From the NCBI GenBank assembly GCA_009103225.1, contig RHPI01003369.1:1299944-1363943 (forward strand): a stretch of 64,000 nucleotides of DNA, read 5' to 3'. The notes beneath the pieces are model-generated. The model had not been told where the DNA came from. It saw only the letters and a program-made list of their open reading frames with translations, and ran no database searches. Made by a program: the position numbers and the translations under genes. Below, piece after piece: positions 13,223-31,100 of the stretch (position 1 is the stretch's first letter; each line of letters opens with the position of its first letter). Source of the DNA: Chlorokybus atmophyticus. Lineage: Eukaryota > Streptophyta > Chlorokybophyceae > Chlorokybales > Chlorokybaceae.

Positions 13223-13905
13223 GATCGCATGCACAGTGTACAAAGTATGCAATGCAGCGCAGTTTAGCACACGGGTTTCATTGTTCTTGGGTGCACAATT
13301 TTGGCTCAATTAGTCACACGTGGGGTTAATGCATGCCCACGCGAAGGGATCTGATACAGCCTGAAGTGAAGGCTTGGGTGTTTATGCACAACGCTTACAA
13401 TCTTGCTTGTTCGATGCTCTGCGCTGTTTGCCAGCCCTGGTGATGCCTTCATGTGGCCTGTTTGCTGCTCAGTCTGTACTATTTTTCCATATCTCATCTG
13501 TCAGCATTGAAGCCGCGTCTTTCGAGGGATAGCACGACCTGACATGACAAGTTAACTCCACATGGAACACAAGCAACACAGGCACAGTGAAAATGTCCAG
13601 GGTATGAACATTTCGCATTATTGCAAGCAAACCAAAGAGTGTTTGCATTACCCTTGCAGAAATCCTTTGTTGTATATATCGGCAATAGCTTGACTTTACA
13701 AGTTGAGAGAGACGCACAAGTTTGGTATGCCTTTTTCATCTCTACCCTATGCCATGATGACAATGGGACTTGATTATGCCTCAGAGTAGCCATCGCATGT
13801 TCAAGCTAGTTGCGTAGATGCAAGAACTTGGCTTGAACTAACTTGCATGGCACTGACACACGCAACCATGTGCATCAAAAAGGAGGAATTACTCTGCCCA
13901 AGCGA
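13223..13905. other. convergent intergenic region
   Basis: This interval lies between the TIM10 stop and the U2SURP stop and presumably carries both 3' UTRs. Nothing coding was recognised. Confidence 0.5.
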
Positions 13906-18857
<4,952 letters not shown>

Positions 18858-19195
18858 GGTGGCTGGCTGGCTGGCTGCTGACCTGCTTGCTGCTGCGCTG
18901 GACGCCTGAACTGCTAATCTAACGCGCAATCAACATCTAGACGCTTCGATTTTGCGCTCGTACACATGCTTGCACAACCTCGCAATCGCCACAGCGACCG
19001 TCTCCGCTGCCACCGCCACCGCCGCCTACACCGCCGCCCACACCACCAACGACATCGCCGCCTTGGGCCAAGTGCTGCCGATATCAAGCACTTGCTCCGG
19101 TTAACAATTTGATATAGCAGTTGGTCCGATACCATTGAGCTGTAGCTAAGCTGCTGTTGCTGGTATAATTGGCGACAGTGGCGGCTGTGACCAGC
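18858..19195. promoter_or_regulatory. divergent intergenic region U2SURP / HACD
   Basis: The 338 bp between divergent start codons include a Pro/Ala-coding-like CCGCCACCGCC stretch (about 19007-19055). No G-box or telo-box-like element was seen. Its role as shared promoter is inferred from the layout. Confidence 0.45.
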
Positions 19196-20854
19196 ATGGC
19201 TACGCACAGCGCGAGAGCCAGCTTCACCCTGAGGAAAGCTTACCTGATCGCCTACAATGCGTTCTCCTGCCTGGGCTGGTACGTCCAAGAGTGCCTGCTT
19301 GCACACCTTGCATGCATGCGTGAGAGAACGCTGCTGCTAGCAGCTAGCGTTCTGCGCGAAGCCTTGTCTCTTGCTACTTGTTGCTTGCGTTGGCTGCGTA
19401 ACACTTGAATGCTGTGTTGTAGGGCGTACGTGCTCGTGGCCGCCTGTTCCGCTTATGCTTCACACGGCATTGGCGCTGTGTACGACGCCATCAAGCTGCC
19501 ATTGCTGACGGTGCAGAGCACTATGAGCTTGGAGGTGAGCTGCAATCAGCATTCTGTGCGGTTGCAGTCAGCCAAAGAGAAGTGCTCACCAGGCGAGCTG
19601 ATAGCGGTTGTGCAGCAATCTGATGTACTGCACATGCTTCTTGTACATGCAGATTATCCACGCCATGATAGGTGAGCAGCAGCCGAGCGACTGCCACCTT
19701 TCTGCTGCTTAGGCAATGGGACCTGGTTGCTCCAATGCTTCCTGTGTGTGGTAAGCATACGGAATGAGACACTGTTGTCAATGCAGGGCTAGTGCCATCT
19801 CCGATAATGGCAACTCTGCCACAAGTGGGCTCAAGACTCTTTGTATTATGGGCAGTGCTGTACAGCTTTCCTCAGGTGGGTTAAGCATCAGGCATGCTGC
19901 CTTAGTGTGGTCTAATTGTGCCATCTGCTGCTTGCAATCAAATGGACGATACAGCATCACAGTGTATTTTGATCATAGAGGGTTGTTATGGGTCTGCGTC
20001 AATGCTCACTCACGCTTGATGACTCAGCAGGTTCGCAGCGAGCCTGCAGTGCTCTCACTTGTGGTTAGCTGGGCAATAACAGAGGTGAGTTGCTGGACTG
20101 TTCTCAAACTTGAGCAGTCACTGATTGGTGCAATCATATGCACACTAACCAAACACTTTCACACGCAGGTGATTAGGTACTCTTTCTTTACCATGAAGGT
20201 GACAACTGGTGACGCGCCTCGTTTTCTACTGTGGCTAAGGTTGGTTGTGGTTGACACCTGTGCATTGTTTTGCTTGCACGCGCCTTGACATTGCACTTGC
20301 TTTGTTGTTTCTGCAGGTACACAACCTTTTACGTGTTGTATGTGACGGGAATCTCAAGTGAAGTGTACCTCATCTGGAAAGCCTTGCCACACATACAGGT
20401 CAGCGGTCACGTCGCATTGGTAGGGCAGTCCTTGTATGCATCCGTTGTGTGAATAGTGTTCTGTAAAGCTCAGCTCGCATGCAAGGTGGACAATGCAGCT
20501 TACCAGTGCTGTAGTGAAATCTTCAAGGCAGGCATGTAACCTGGCAGGAACTCAATGCTTACTGTTGCCCCGCGCAGGCCTCCAAGCTGTACTCAGTCAC
20601 ATTGCCAAACAAGTTGAACTTTGCCTTTGACTTCTACATAGCGACTTTGGGCGTGTTGGCGGCGTATGTGCCAGGTACATAAAGCAGTAATCTTAACAAT
20701 GCTGCAGGTTTTACTGCTATGCCAGTTGTGATTCTGGAGTGCCTAGCTGTTGTTTACAAGCGCTTCCTTTCTGCTTGCAGGAAGCCCTTTCCTTTACCTT
20801 TACATGGTTTCACAGCGCTCGCGAGCTCTCAAACCAAAGTCAAAAACTGCATAA
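19196..20854 (+). CDS. HACD/PAS2: very-long-chain (3R)-3-hydroxyacyl-CoA dehydratase
   Basis: Nine exons give about 233 residues. The protein starts MATHSARASFTLRKAYLIAY and is highly hydrophobic, as expected for the polytopic ER dehydratase that performs the third step of the fatty-acid elongation cycle. Family blocks are ordered correctly: LPLLTVQSTMSLE, IIHAMIGLVPSP, VLSLVVSWAITE, VIRYSFFTMK, the catalytic segment YTTFYVLYVTGISSE, and a C-terminal VPGSPFLYLYMVSQRSRALK. In the catalytic segment a Tyr and a Glu seven residues later match the catalytic Tyr/Glu pair known from yeast Phs1. The Pro that usually follows the Tyr is Val here. The Lys/Arg-rich end (KPKSKTA) resembles an ER-retention tail. 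Confidence 0.92.
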
Positions 20855-21467
20855 AGCATCTCTGCACCAGAAGCACACTTGTCAGCCATGTCTGCGGGTT
20901 CGTGGCTGCTGTGCATCCTTCTCTGCTGCTGTCACAAGCTGCTATGACAATGTGTTGCAGAAAATGACTTGGGTGGAGATGCCAGCAACGAACAGCAGCT
21001 ATACAAATAAGAACCTTTCTGAGGCAGCTGCAAGTGTGTAATTCTTATCAATATGCATTGCGCATGTGTGTTGTAAGCCAATTCTTTGCGCACAGTGCGT
21101 AGTGGTTTAGGTGACACGCTCACAAGCGTACCCAAGAAAGCGCAGCAGTTTGACAGTTGTCGCCAGTTGCTGTTGTCCCTTGCAATGTGGCTGTTGATAA
21201 TTTGTACTTTCAGCAGAGGCTGCCAATGTCCGAGGTCAGTTGATTCAGTCTCAACGCACTCTTCACAGCACTCTTGTGTGCAAGCATAGAGCACACCTCT
21301 TCTGGCAGTGCACACATGCATTGTATGTATGCGGGGTGCTGCATCACACGCGCTGACATATATGCGCACTCGGTTGCTGCACATGCTACAGTCACATATG
21401 ACGTGTGCATTGTATGTATACGTCATATACACAAGACAGCTGTAACACCAAGTTTAGGTGCATGTGT
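20855..21467. other. convergent intergenic region
   Basis: This is 3' flank of HACD (+) and ATP10 (-). Nothing coding was recognised. Alternating tgcatg/catatg sequence appears around 21310-21430. Confidence 0.5.
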
Positions 21468-23181
21468 TCAGTTGGTGAACCTGGCCCCTGTGCGCTCACT
21501 CTCATCCAACAACTCCTTTGTGCATCTAATCAGCACATCAGCCTCCCCCGCATCCGCCGTGCCACACGCTCTCCATCGCACACGCCCCTCCGCGTCCAGC
21601 AGGTAGGCGTACACCGAGAGCCGGTTGGTGATGCCGAGAGCCTTTCGCACGTGCTCGGTGTCGCCAAAGGTGTACACGACGTCTGAGCGCATGGGAGAGG
21701 AGGAGTTCTTGCTTATGGTTGTCACGGCGTCGGGGGAGGCGCGCATAACGCGTAGCAGAAGGGACTGCACGACGGGGAGGGAGAACAGCCACGATTCTAT
21801 CATAGAGACCTATGACAGGAGCCAAGTTTGGAATCAAAGAGACTGGGAGCAACGCGTGCGTGCACGTAATCAAGCATATAAGAACGACAGCCAGAAGAAA
21901 AGTGTTCAGTATCTTGTATGGTCCCCCACCTCAAAGCTGCGCACGCCTTGCTTGTCTCCAAAAACTTTCCTGAACGGTTTGTGCCAGGAGTCCACCATAG
22001 GCTAACACATACACGAGCACGCGCGCGCATGCGTTAGTTTTTGTCAGCATGATGAAACCCACCATACATCTCAATGCTGACTTGACACCCTCACCAAGCT
22101 TTGTCTTCGTCACAACATGCTCACCTGTGCTCCATCACGGAATGCGAGGCACACGAGCGCAACGCGTGGAGCGTCGTCCGTGTTGCGAGCGGGTGGGATG
22201 GTGAGGGCGAGGCTGGCGTTGCGCGCAGATATTGGCGGGAAGCGCGGGGCTGAGGCGGCGGGTGTCACTTGTGACTGTGTTGGGAAAAGCTGTATGCAAA
22301 CAACATGCACGTCATGTGTGTTATACACCAGCTTTGCGTAGCAAAGCGCACGTATGTTCATGAAGTAACGCACCTTCCCGCCTGTTTCTTTGAGCTCTCG
22401 GAAATCGTCAAAGTACCCCCGCTGCAGGTCCTCCTTGCTGGGATACATGCAGCTTTAGCACAACGCAGTGCATGTGTGTACTGTCAACATGTTGCAGTGC
22501 GTCAAGCACGAAACTCAGTTGCAGGTCATGCTTTTATGTGCGTCATGACCGTGACTTCATGGACGTTGTTGTAGGTGTGATACACGTATTCGGCTGAAGT
22601 CACTCTCACTTACAGTTTAGCCCTATTCTCCGCGCGCTTTTCTTTGCTGAACAACTGCAAAAAACCAAACGAGCCAAAATGACCCCTGATAGCATTGCAC
22701 AGTGCTCTCGCGTGAGCCATGCATGTTGCAATTACCCGAGCCAAAAAGTTCTGCAACTGTAACCACCACACAATTAATTTTACAGAATCGATTTTCAGTT
22801 GGCAATGTCACACTTGGCAATCCAATCACCACATCGCTGCTCACCTGCCAGAAGGACTTGCTGCTGCTGCTGCTGTTGTTCTGTTTGTCGTTGATGTTGC
22901 TGTTGGCGTAGCAGCGAGCGCTGCCGCCACTCACAAGTGCAAAGCGGTGCAAAGCAGGAGGTAGAGAGGAGTTTTGAGGACTGATGCTACGCAGCAATGA
23001 TTGTGAAGCCGACTGCAACGCCTGCAGTTGGCTTGAAGGAGTAAAGATGTGATAGACTGAGGGTTTGCATGATCAAGTGAATGAGTGAACCACTGACTGA
23101 GTGCATGACTACACTCAGCAGCCATAAAAGCAATGCATGTGTGATGCTGACAACGCACACACGTACCCGACACCGCTGCAT
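21468..23181 (-). CDS. ATP10: mitochondrial ATPase assembly factor ATP10
   Basis: Seven exons give roughly 300 residues. The first codes only MQRCR (start 23181) and joins in phase to a Ser/Gln/Arg-rich, acid-poor leader (ALQSASQSLLRSISPQN) typical of a mitochondrial presequence. A Ser/Asn linker follows, then RGYFDDFRELKETGGK, the region with ALTIPP, RVALVCLAFRDGAQ, PMVDSWHKPFRKVF, a hydrophobic helix region SMIESWLFSLPVVQSLLL, and the C-terminal VYAYLLDAEGRVRWRACG block characteristic of the Atp10 family. Atp10 is an inner-membrane chaperone that helps incorporate subunit 6 into the ATP synthase F0 sector. It is the only recognised gene here in a same-strand pair with its upstream neighbour on the minus strand (U2AF). 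Confidence 0.88.
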
Positions 23182-23969
23182 GACAAAACGACGGACCTCC
23201 TGCTCCTGCTCCTCCTCCTGAACGTCCTCAGCGGCCGCCGCCGCCGCTGCGCGGCCTATGCAATAGTAGAACCTGGGTCACGATGCTGTTGCTGTTGTAG
23301 TTGTTACTGAAGGTTTTTTACACAACGTGAGCTGCTTGCCTGTATTGAAAGCAGGAGCAAGCAGCCAGTTGTAGCCTGCACCCAGCAACGCATAAACACA
23401 TGAACACACGCTGCCACGAGCAAAAGGCCAGGTGCGCCGGTATACACAAGGTGCCCATCTGGTAGCATGCTCACACCAGCAGGCAGTGTAGTTCCAAACA
23501 TGCAAGGAAGCGAACACAAATATATAGAACACTTGTCCAGTCGATTACCCATGTGGCTTACACCAGCACACCGCACCAGGAACAGGGTCTCAGAATGCCA
23601 GCAAGCAAGCGAAGCATGCATGTGTGACCTGTTGTGGTATAAACTGGGCACAAATGGACTTTGTACCGAATCTCGACCACAATGCTTGTGATGGTTGCCT
23701 TGCTTAAAACAACGAGAGAGTCGCATGCATCCACCACAGTTGGTATGGACTTCCTCCCCGTGCATTGATTTGTGTGCTAAATATGTGTGAATTTAGACCT
23801 TAGGTTTGGAGTCAGCAGCAATCAAGCACAGCACTGTAGTTGGAAATCAAACAGCCAGCATGCATAAGCTGTAACTGCTATCAACAGTAGCTTGAACAGC
23901 CGGTTGCGGCGATTATGTATAGGGTAGCATGCACAACATGTAGGCAGGAAAGTTCAGAGTAAGCCCCTG
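23182..23969. other. spacer between U2AF 3' end and ATP10 start
   Basis: Both flanking genes lie on the minus strand, so this 788 bp holds the ATP10 promoter/5' UTR and the U2AF 3' UTR. A GCCGCCGCCGCCGC tract (about 23232-23246) sits just upstream of ATP10. No coding exon was recognised. Confidence 0.45.
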
Positions 23970-26900
23970 TCACATGTACTCCCCCTGTTCAAATAGCTCT
24001 TCCAGCATGTAATCGGCCACAACGCTTCTGCCGCCAAACTTGCGCCCGTGCAAGCTGTTGCGCGCCCTCTGGGCTGAAGCCAGATCCGCAAACGCCACGT
24101 ACACCTGCTCATTAAGATGTCAATACCAAGCTGGTCAAAGCGTGCTGGATGTTGTTAAAATACATACATACAAGCATAATACATGCACACGTGCATGTAT
24201 TGTATGCTTGCGCGCACGCTCTCTACAACGAACACGTTCAAACATGACAGACAAGCTCTCAACCAAACAGACGTGCGTGCACACCTTGCCAACACCGGGC
24301 GGTGCTGGATTGGACGGACTCGGCCTTGGAATAACCACACTTTGCACTGGCCCTGCAATTCAGAACATTGCACACTTAGCAAGGCTGCACACCAAAGTTC
24401 AAGTAAAACAAAAGAAGACGAGCGGCAGCGCACCATATTTGCTGCACTCGTCGCGCATATCCTCCAGAATGTCTTGGTATTCCTGGTCATCTGCAAGCTC
24501 ATCTGGCGAAACAGCCTGCAGTGCATCAACAGCAGACATAAGCCACATGATCTGCACACAGCCAAGCAAAAGGCAATCTAGACGAGTGCATACTTCCAAA
24601 AGGGTCACAACACGTGTAGGCGGGTGCGAAGATGGCGGTGGCGTGTTGCCAGAGCTCGGGAACCCGGGGATGCCCAGCGGGAAGGCATTTGCGCCAGTTG
24701 CACCCATCTGCGCGAAACAACCATCAGACCTAGCCTCCCATTGCAATTTGACCAGCATTGGTCCAGTGAGGCCGATTCATGCGTGCATATATACTACATA
24801 TCACACATTGACCATAAATGTATGTATGCGTATGCAGCAGTCAGCACTACCTGCATGGCAATCTGTGCCTGAGCTTGCTCAAACACAGAGCCTTGTTCTG
24901 GCTTTGGTTGTCCGCTGGCCGTGGCGCGCCTCACGGTGAGCGTCTTATCTCCCATCTTCATGTTGTTCAGCGCCGCGCACGCGATGTCCACAATGGCTGG
25001 ATCCTGATAGACCGCGAATCCGTAACCCTTGGAGTTGCCGGTCTCCCTGTCCTTAACAAGGTCGAAGGCTTTGAGTGAGCCGAAGGAGGACAATAGCTCC
25101 TTAATCTGCTCCTCCGTGAGATAGTAAGGCAGGCCGCCAACAAAGATGCGGTCGGGCCCGTCCGCTCCACCGGCAGCGCCGGGAGTCAGTCCCACCGCGG
25201 CGAGGTTGAGATGCGGGCTAGGTGTGCTCGGGCCGAGCGCCGCCGCCATTGAGGGGTTGTAATCATTGGGTCTGCGCACTCGCACACTGATGCCGTCATA
25301 GATGATGCCGTCCAACGCCATGGCGTTGCTGGTCTCTTCTACGGTGCGGAACTCGACAAATGCAAACTTCTTCTCGGCGTTGATGTAGACATTCACAACA
25401 GAGTCCCCTGCAGCACAGCTGTCAAGTGATGCATGTGAAACACGGGAAGGACATGCAATGATGCGTGTGTGTGTGCATGCCTGGTAATATGGTAGTCACG
25501 TGCGTTAAGGTGAGTGTCACAACCATGCAAAGGCTTACCCGGACCAGCAGTGGCTCCACCCACCGCGGCCATCGCTGCGCTAAAGAAACGAGCCACACTC
25601 TGCACATGACAAGCTTTCAGCATGCAAGCCGACCAACAGCCCTTCTTGCATCTTGCAGCAACACTGATGGCTGTCTGGTGTGCCTTTTTGCCAGCGGCAT
25701 AATTAGGGCTACGCGCTAAGCCTACAAAATAGCCATTTGACAGAATCAGGTCCCTTGTATGCTGGGGCAGATGCAGACGACAAACCAGCAAACCTGCTGT
25801 GTGGTTGCGCCTTACAGAGTGATTGCTGAGGCCACAAGGGGCATGCGTTTAATCTGTAACAAAACGACGCGCAAACGAACCACGACAAGCCAACCACATC
25901 AGCCCCCAGTAGATGTGGACGCAGCTGTAGGATTCACAATGCACCCGACGATGTACTAACCACAGCATCAGACCTGTTCATTGGCGCCAGGGGGCAGTCC
26001 ACCAACATACACGCGGCGGGCGTGGCGGGTAGCTTGCAGCGGCTGCGCTGGCATTGCTGGCATGCCACCGTACTGAAAGCGCAAGCACATTAACAACTGC
26101 AATGCACAACAATGTCTTGCAACGCTTGCAAGCACTCTCTACCTGAGTCCCGCCAAAGGCACTGCCAGTGAACAATGGGGCGGGAACTGCTACAATATCC
26201 CAGTCAGCACAAAGTCCAATGCTGCGATGAAGCTGCAGATGCGAGGGCCAACCCAACATAAACAACTGTGAACTGACCTGATGAAAATCCAGTCGGCGGA
26301 GCCCCACCGGGCGGCGGCTGATCAAAACCACTGCGCTTGCTGCAAAAGGGTCACGCTCAGTTCTTGGTGTCTGCTGAAAGCAAGACATCACAACATGCAG
26401 CTGTACAAGGTGCTTACGCGCGGCGGGTGTCTTTGGATGGTGAACGAGTACGCGACCGAGAATGCGATCGAGAGCGTGAGCGCGATCGATGCCTTGAGGA
26501 GCGATGGGATCTCTCTCTATCATCTCTTGAGCGATGCCTGCATTAGCAAATGCACGCACACTGACAATGAGAGGCTGATGATGGTTTCTCTACTTCAGCA
26601 AAACAAGAGCTTCCACTTGAATTGTTACCTGTCTCGATCTTTAGAAGGCTCTCTGTCGTCATGGTGGCTGCGTCTCGAGCTGCGGTGCCCATCCCTGTCC
26701 CGGTCTCTGTCCCTACCCCTGTCTCTGTCTCGGTCACGGTCACCTCTGTCTCGTTCGCGCCCCCCCCGATCCCGATCCCCTCTGTCGCGGTCTCGACTGC
26801 GGTCGCGGTCACGGGAACCACGGTGCAGCTCGCGCTCCTTGTCGGCTTCCTCGTCAGGGTCATACACGCGCTGGGATAGAGCACAATGCGGCTGAGTGCT

Positions 26901-27583
26901 AGGAATTGACACATGCAGACAGAAGCCATCAAGCGAAAACAAGACGCGTGCTGTTTTGGTAAACATTATGTCTGGATTGTCGTATGCATGCAACAGTACA
27001 TCCATGCTGGACTGCACATGAGGCACTAGTAATGACCAGTGATAATTGCGACAATCGCAGAGTGCTTCCAGCCATTGCAGCACGCAAGCAAACTGTACAA
27101 TGCGCCATTTCATATGCCGACATGACTTAACCGCACGTAAGAGCACGCAACTGAAGACGCGCGTGCACATAACTCCTTTCACTGAATCTGGACAAAGTTA
27201 CTCTCAGCACCGACACCCCAGTGCGCCAACCAACAACAACCAGCTGCTCTATTGCCAGGAGATGGGGTGCTGAACACAACATAGGCAAAGCAAGTGCTTG
27301 CGGCCATTGCAGCAAGCACGCAAGCTGTGCCACATTCATCCCGGCATGACTTGAATGCAACCAGAAGCACACGCAACTGAAACTGCGCCAAATCAACCCA
27401 GACACAACAAAGCCTCCTCGCATAGAGCTTGGACACAACGCTCATAGCACCGACAGCCACCCATTGCCCTGTTGCAAAGCGCACCTCATGCCGGCTGCCT
27501 CCGTTCTGCGGCGGGTTGGACGGATCAAACAAGCCCTCCGGCCCGCCCTCTTCAGGCCCGGGCGGCTCCATGCCGTCCGCCAT
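23970..27583 (-). CDS. U2AF2: U2AF large subunit (U2AF65)
   Basis: Twelve exons give about 560 residues, starting MADGMEPPGPEEGG (27583). An Arg-Asp/Arg-Ser domain spans exons 2-3. It is followed by KRSGFDQPPPGGAPP, then RRM1 (ATRHARRVYVGGLPP, later KKFAFVEFRTVEE, ending VRVRRPNDYNP), RRM2 (DRIFVGGLPYYLTEEQIKEL with SKGYGFAVYQDP) and a C-terminal UHM domain. The UHM carries an Arg-x-Phe motif (GRKFGGRSVV) and the acidic helix DELADDQEYQDILEDMRDEC. U2AF65 binds the polypyrimidine tract, and its UHM contacts SF1. It lies about 5 kb from U2SURP on the same strand. Intron 1 carries a diverged duplication. The chain ends FEQGEYM, slightly different from the usual plant tail. Confidence 0.94.
27059..27465. 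repeat. diverged direct duplication in U2AF intron 1
   Basis: Two related segments of about 160-175 bp (27059-27220 and 27291-27465) share GTGCTT..GCCATTGCAGCA, GACATGACTT/GGCATGACTTG, CACGCAACTGAA and AGCACCGACA in the same order. The right copy reaches almost to the exon 1 donor near 27485. Divergence is substantial, so the duplication is old. Confidence 0.75.
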
Positions 27584-28131
27584 GCCCCGAACCCCGCCGC
27601 CGCCACCACCGCCTGGATAGGTCCCCTGAACCCAGCCAAATCTTAATTCATCAAACCCTAATTGGTCCGAACCCCGGCAGAGAGAAAATTCGTGTACGCC
27701 GCTGCCGTGCGCATCTCCTTGACAGAAATATCCCGTAGTGTAATTGTGATATCGTCGCTTAACCACGTGACTTGGCGGATTTGTTCACTCTTTTGAGAGG
27801 GCTTGCTTTGGCTGCCAGCTGGCAGGCTAAGCAGGTGGTGTGATTGTGTACGGCATCAGTGTTGGACGTGGCTATGGGTGTGGGAGAAGCAGGCAGTCAG
27901 TAGGCTATGAATGAATCATGGCAATGTTGTGCTCTTGGATCAGGGTGCTTAACAGCTGATGGGTGACATGGCAGCTGCTGAATAAGGCTGAGGAAGAGTG
28001 TGACCTGTTGTAGCGGGACACACACTCGCACAGTACGTCAACATTTTTGGGCTGTGCGTAGGCCAGACGCCTTGGGCAGATGCTGTCGATGCGCACAGTT
28101 TCAGTAGTAGTGTAGCTGTTAGCTCCATGAG
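27584..28131. promoter_or_regulatory. divergent promoter U2AF / coiled-coil gene
   Basis: The 548 bp between start codons contain AAACCCTAATT at 27653-27663, 70 bp upstream of the U2AF start, and a CACGTG E/G-box core at 27764-27769. Both motif types also occur in the BZW/TIM10 intergenic region. Promoter function is inferred. Confidence 0.5.
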
Positions 28132-31100
28132 ATGGTTCTACATGTGTCTCAAAGGACGCTCAGCGCTCCCACAACCCCAATGAGATCCGCCCGCAGCCAC
28201 ACAAGCGACAACTTTGATATCAATGCCGATATCCCCATCCCCGGCTCAGTCACGGCGCGGTCGATGCCTCCACTGCCGGCAATATCGGCGATATCGTCGA
28301 CACCGGCGATATCCGCGCAAGGCAGGCAGGAGGATGTTGCGTTGGTGCATAAGAGTGTGAGTAAGGGTGGGTATGGGTACGGGACACAGCAGCAGCAGCA
28401 GCAGCAGCAAGCGATGCCGCTGGTGAAGAGGAATATGTTGGAGATGTGGCTGGATGATGCGCTGAAAGACGAGCGGGTGTTTGTGGATGCGGACGACAAC
28501 AACAGGTACGTGAGGCTGTCATGCCAAAATGCGTGTCATGTGCGTGTGCGCGCGTGCATGCGTGTGTTAAGTGCAGCACTACTCAACTGCACAAGAAACA
28601 GAGAGCGTTTTGTGTTGTGAGTTGTGTTGTTGTGTTCTGTTGTCGTGTATCATAGATGGGTGATCATCACAGACAGCATGGAGATGGCGTGTACGGCGGG
28701 CTGCAAGGGTTTGGCATGCGTAAGCGGGAGCTTGTCGAATCAGGTTGGGACTTGTGTCTCAACTTAACAATTCATCATGTTGGCTTCATTGTAGTATAAA
28801 TACACACTTCTCCAACCAGGTTTGGCGCCTGCGGTGGTGGACCGCATGTACCGCACCCTCTACGTCCACGCGACGGGTCTGAACGACACCGTGAAGGAGC
28901 TCATCGGCCACGTCGGCCCCGCGCACGCACGCGCAGCGCTACTCAACAACATATGGGGGAGCTTCCTGCACCTGTGCGAGCGCAACCTACGCGTGAGTGT
29001 GCGCGCGTGTGAGCATGGGCGTGTGTCAAACAACGCAAAATTATGTGCACGCGGGAGCGCACGTGTGCATGCGTGCACATATGCGCGCAAGTCTGTGCAT
29101 GTCAGTGTGCACGCGTGCATGCGTGTATGTGTGCATGTGCGTGTGCGTGTGTGCATGCATGTGCGCGTGCGTGTATCACACAACAACATAACAGCACCGC
29201 ACAGCACATGACATCTGATTGACTGACCCAGGTTGAGTTGAAGTCTGAGTTGAGGGACCTTCAGCAAAGGTCTGAGGATGCCAAGCACGAGAGCGTCACG
29301 CTGAGGCGCATGCTCGCGGACGCGCGCGAGCACCAGGTTGGGAAGGAATTGTTGTTGTGATATTGGTACCAACAACGTCATTGCTGTGCGTGTCCTGAGC
29401 GATATCAATTGTAGGTGGCGGCAATGAGGGAGATATCCGTGCTGGAAAGGAGATATCAACACGAGGCAGACACCGCCACTAGCTTCCAGAGACAGGTAGT
29501 ATGGTTGTTATTGTTGTTGATGTTGATAATGATGTTGTTGTTGGTGTTGTTGAAGACAGTGATGTTATTGATGATATCGTTGTTGACACAGATTGGGGAT
29601 CTGTCGAGGGCGTTGGATATTGAGCGTAGAGCTCGCGAGCACGCGGGTCGGCGTTACCACGCCGAGCGGGACTTACGAGTCCAAGCCGAGGAGAAGGCAT
29701 GTCCACATTCATGGCAACATACACACCAGTCTACCACCAACCACCACGCTAACAAGTTGTTTGTCATGCAGTTGAGGATAGCCATGGACGAGGCCAACGA
29801 CAGCGTCGAGGCCCTCGAGCAGGCCGAGCGCAGGTTGGATGCTACGGAGAGGGAGTCTACCAGGCTTGCTGGGGAGATGGACCTGGTGAGATGCCAGCTG
29901 GAAGATGCGACGGCGCGGATTAGAGATGAGATCAGTCTGAGGGAAGCGGCTGAAGAGCAACAGGTGAGATGGGGATGATGATGATGATGATGGTGACGGT
30001 GGTGATGATGCGCGCATACAGATACACGTGCGCGCACACACATATATATGCGTGAGCACGCGTGCACGAGCATGCGTTCGCATGTGCGCACACACACACG
30101 CACAAGTGTCTGTGCACGCGCGCCCACCCACCCACCCACACACAGTTCCTCCTCTCCTCCCGCACCTCTGCCGCCGAGTCCCTTGCCCGCTCCTCCTCCG
30201 ACAAGTACAAGTCCGAGGTGCGCGCGCGCGTCATGCTGCAGGGGGACCTCGCGCAGAAGAAGGAGGCGTACGAGGGGATGATGAACGACAACGACAACTT
30301 GAGAGGGGCGGCGGAGAGGTGAGTGGGGNNNNNNNNNNNNNNNNNNNNNNNNNNNNNNNNNNNNNNNNNNNNNNNNNNNNNNNNNNNNNNNNNNNNNNNN
30401 NNNNNNNNNNNNNNNNNNNNNNNNNNNNNNNNNNNNGGGGGAGGGAAGGGTGAAGTTAATGTGTAATGTGTTTCAGGTTGCGTGGGGAGTTGGAGGGTGA
30501 GCGTGTGAGGGTTGGGGAGCTTGAGGGAAGGACGAGGAGGTTGGAGGATGAGGGGAGGGAGCGGGAGAGAGAGATGCACGAACGGGAGATGGTACGTGTG
30601 AGCACGTGAACAAGGGGGCATGCATGTGTACGTGTGTACATGCAGTCATGTGGTAACCTTTGGTTCTAAGGCTAATCAGTTCTGTCTACGCGCACACACA
30701 CATAGTGATACTACCACCACAGCAACCACATTGTCAGCCACGCTGCCATGGGCGTGGTGGATCATCACACTCACCAGCACATGACTCTGTCCACAGCGCA
30801 TGGCCCAGTGTCAGGACGAGCTGAAGCACGCGGCCGCCCGTTCCGACCGCGCCAAAGAGGAGGTGTCGGCCCTCACGGCCCACATCACGCACCTGACGAG
30901 CAAGTGGGACGTGCTGTCGGCCGCGCACGCCGCGCTCACGGGGGAGCACGGGACGCGGCAGGTAGAGTGCGTACGTGCGTGCGTGCGTGTACGCAGAAGT
31001 GAAGATGCGTGCGTGCGCGTGCGTGTGCGTGTGCGTGTACGTGTTTGTGCGTGCATGACCCTGCATGTGTGGGTGAGTGAGTGCGTGCGTGGGTCTGGGT

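Noticed and set aside
26622-26879. Val/Pro-rich plus-strand frame opposite the U2AF RS domain
   Set aside because: A shadow of the repetitive Arg-Asp codons on the minus strand.
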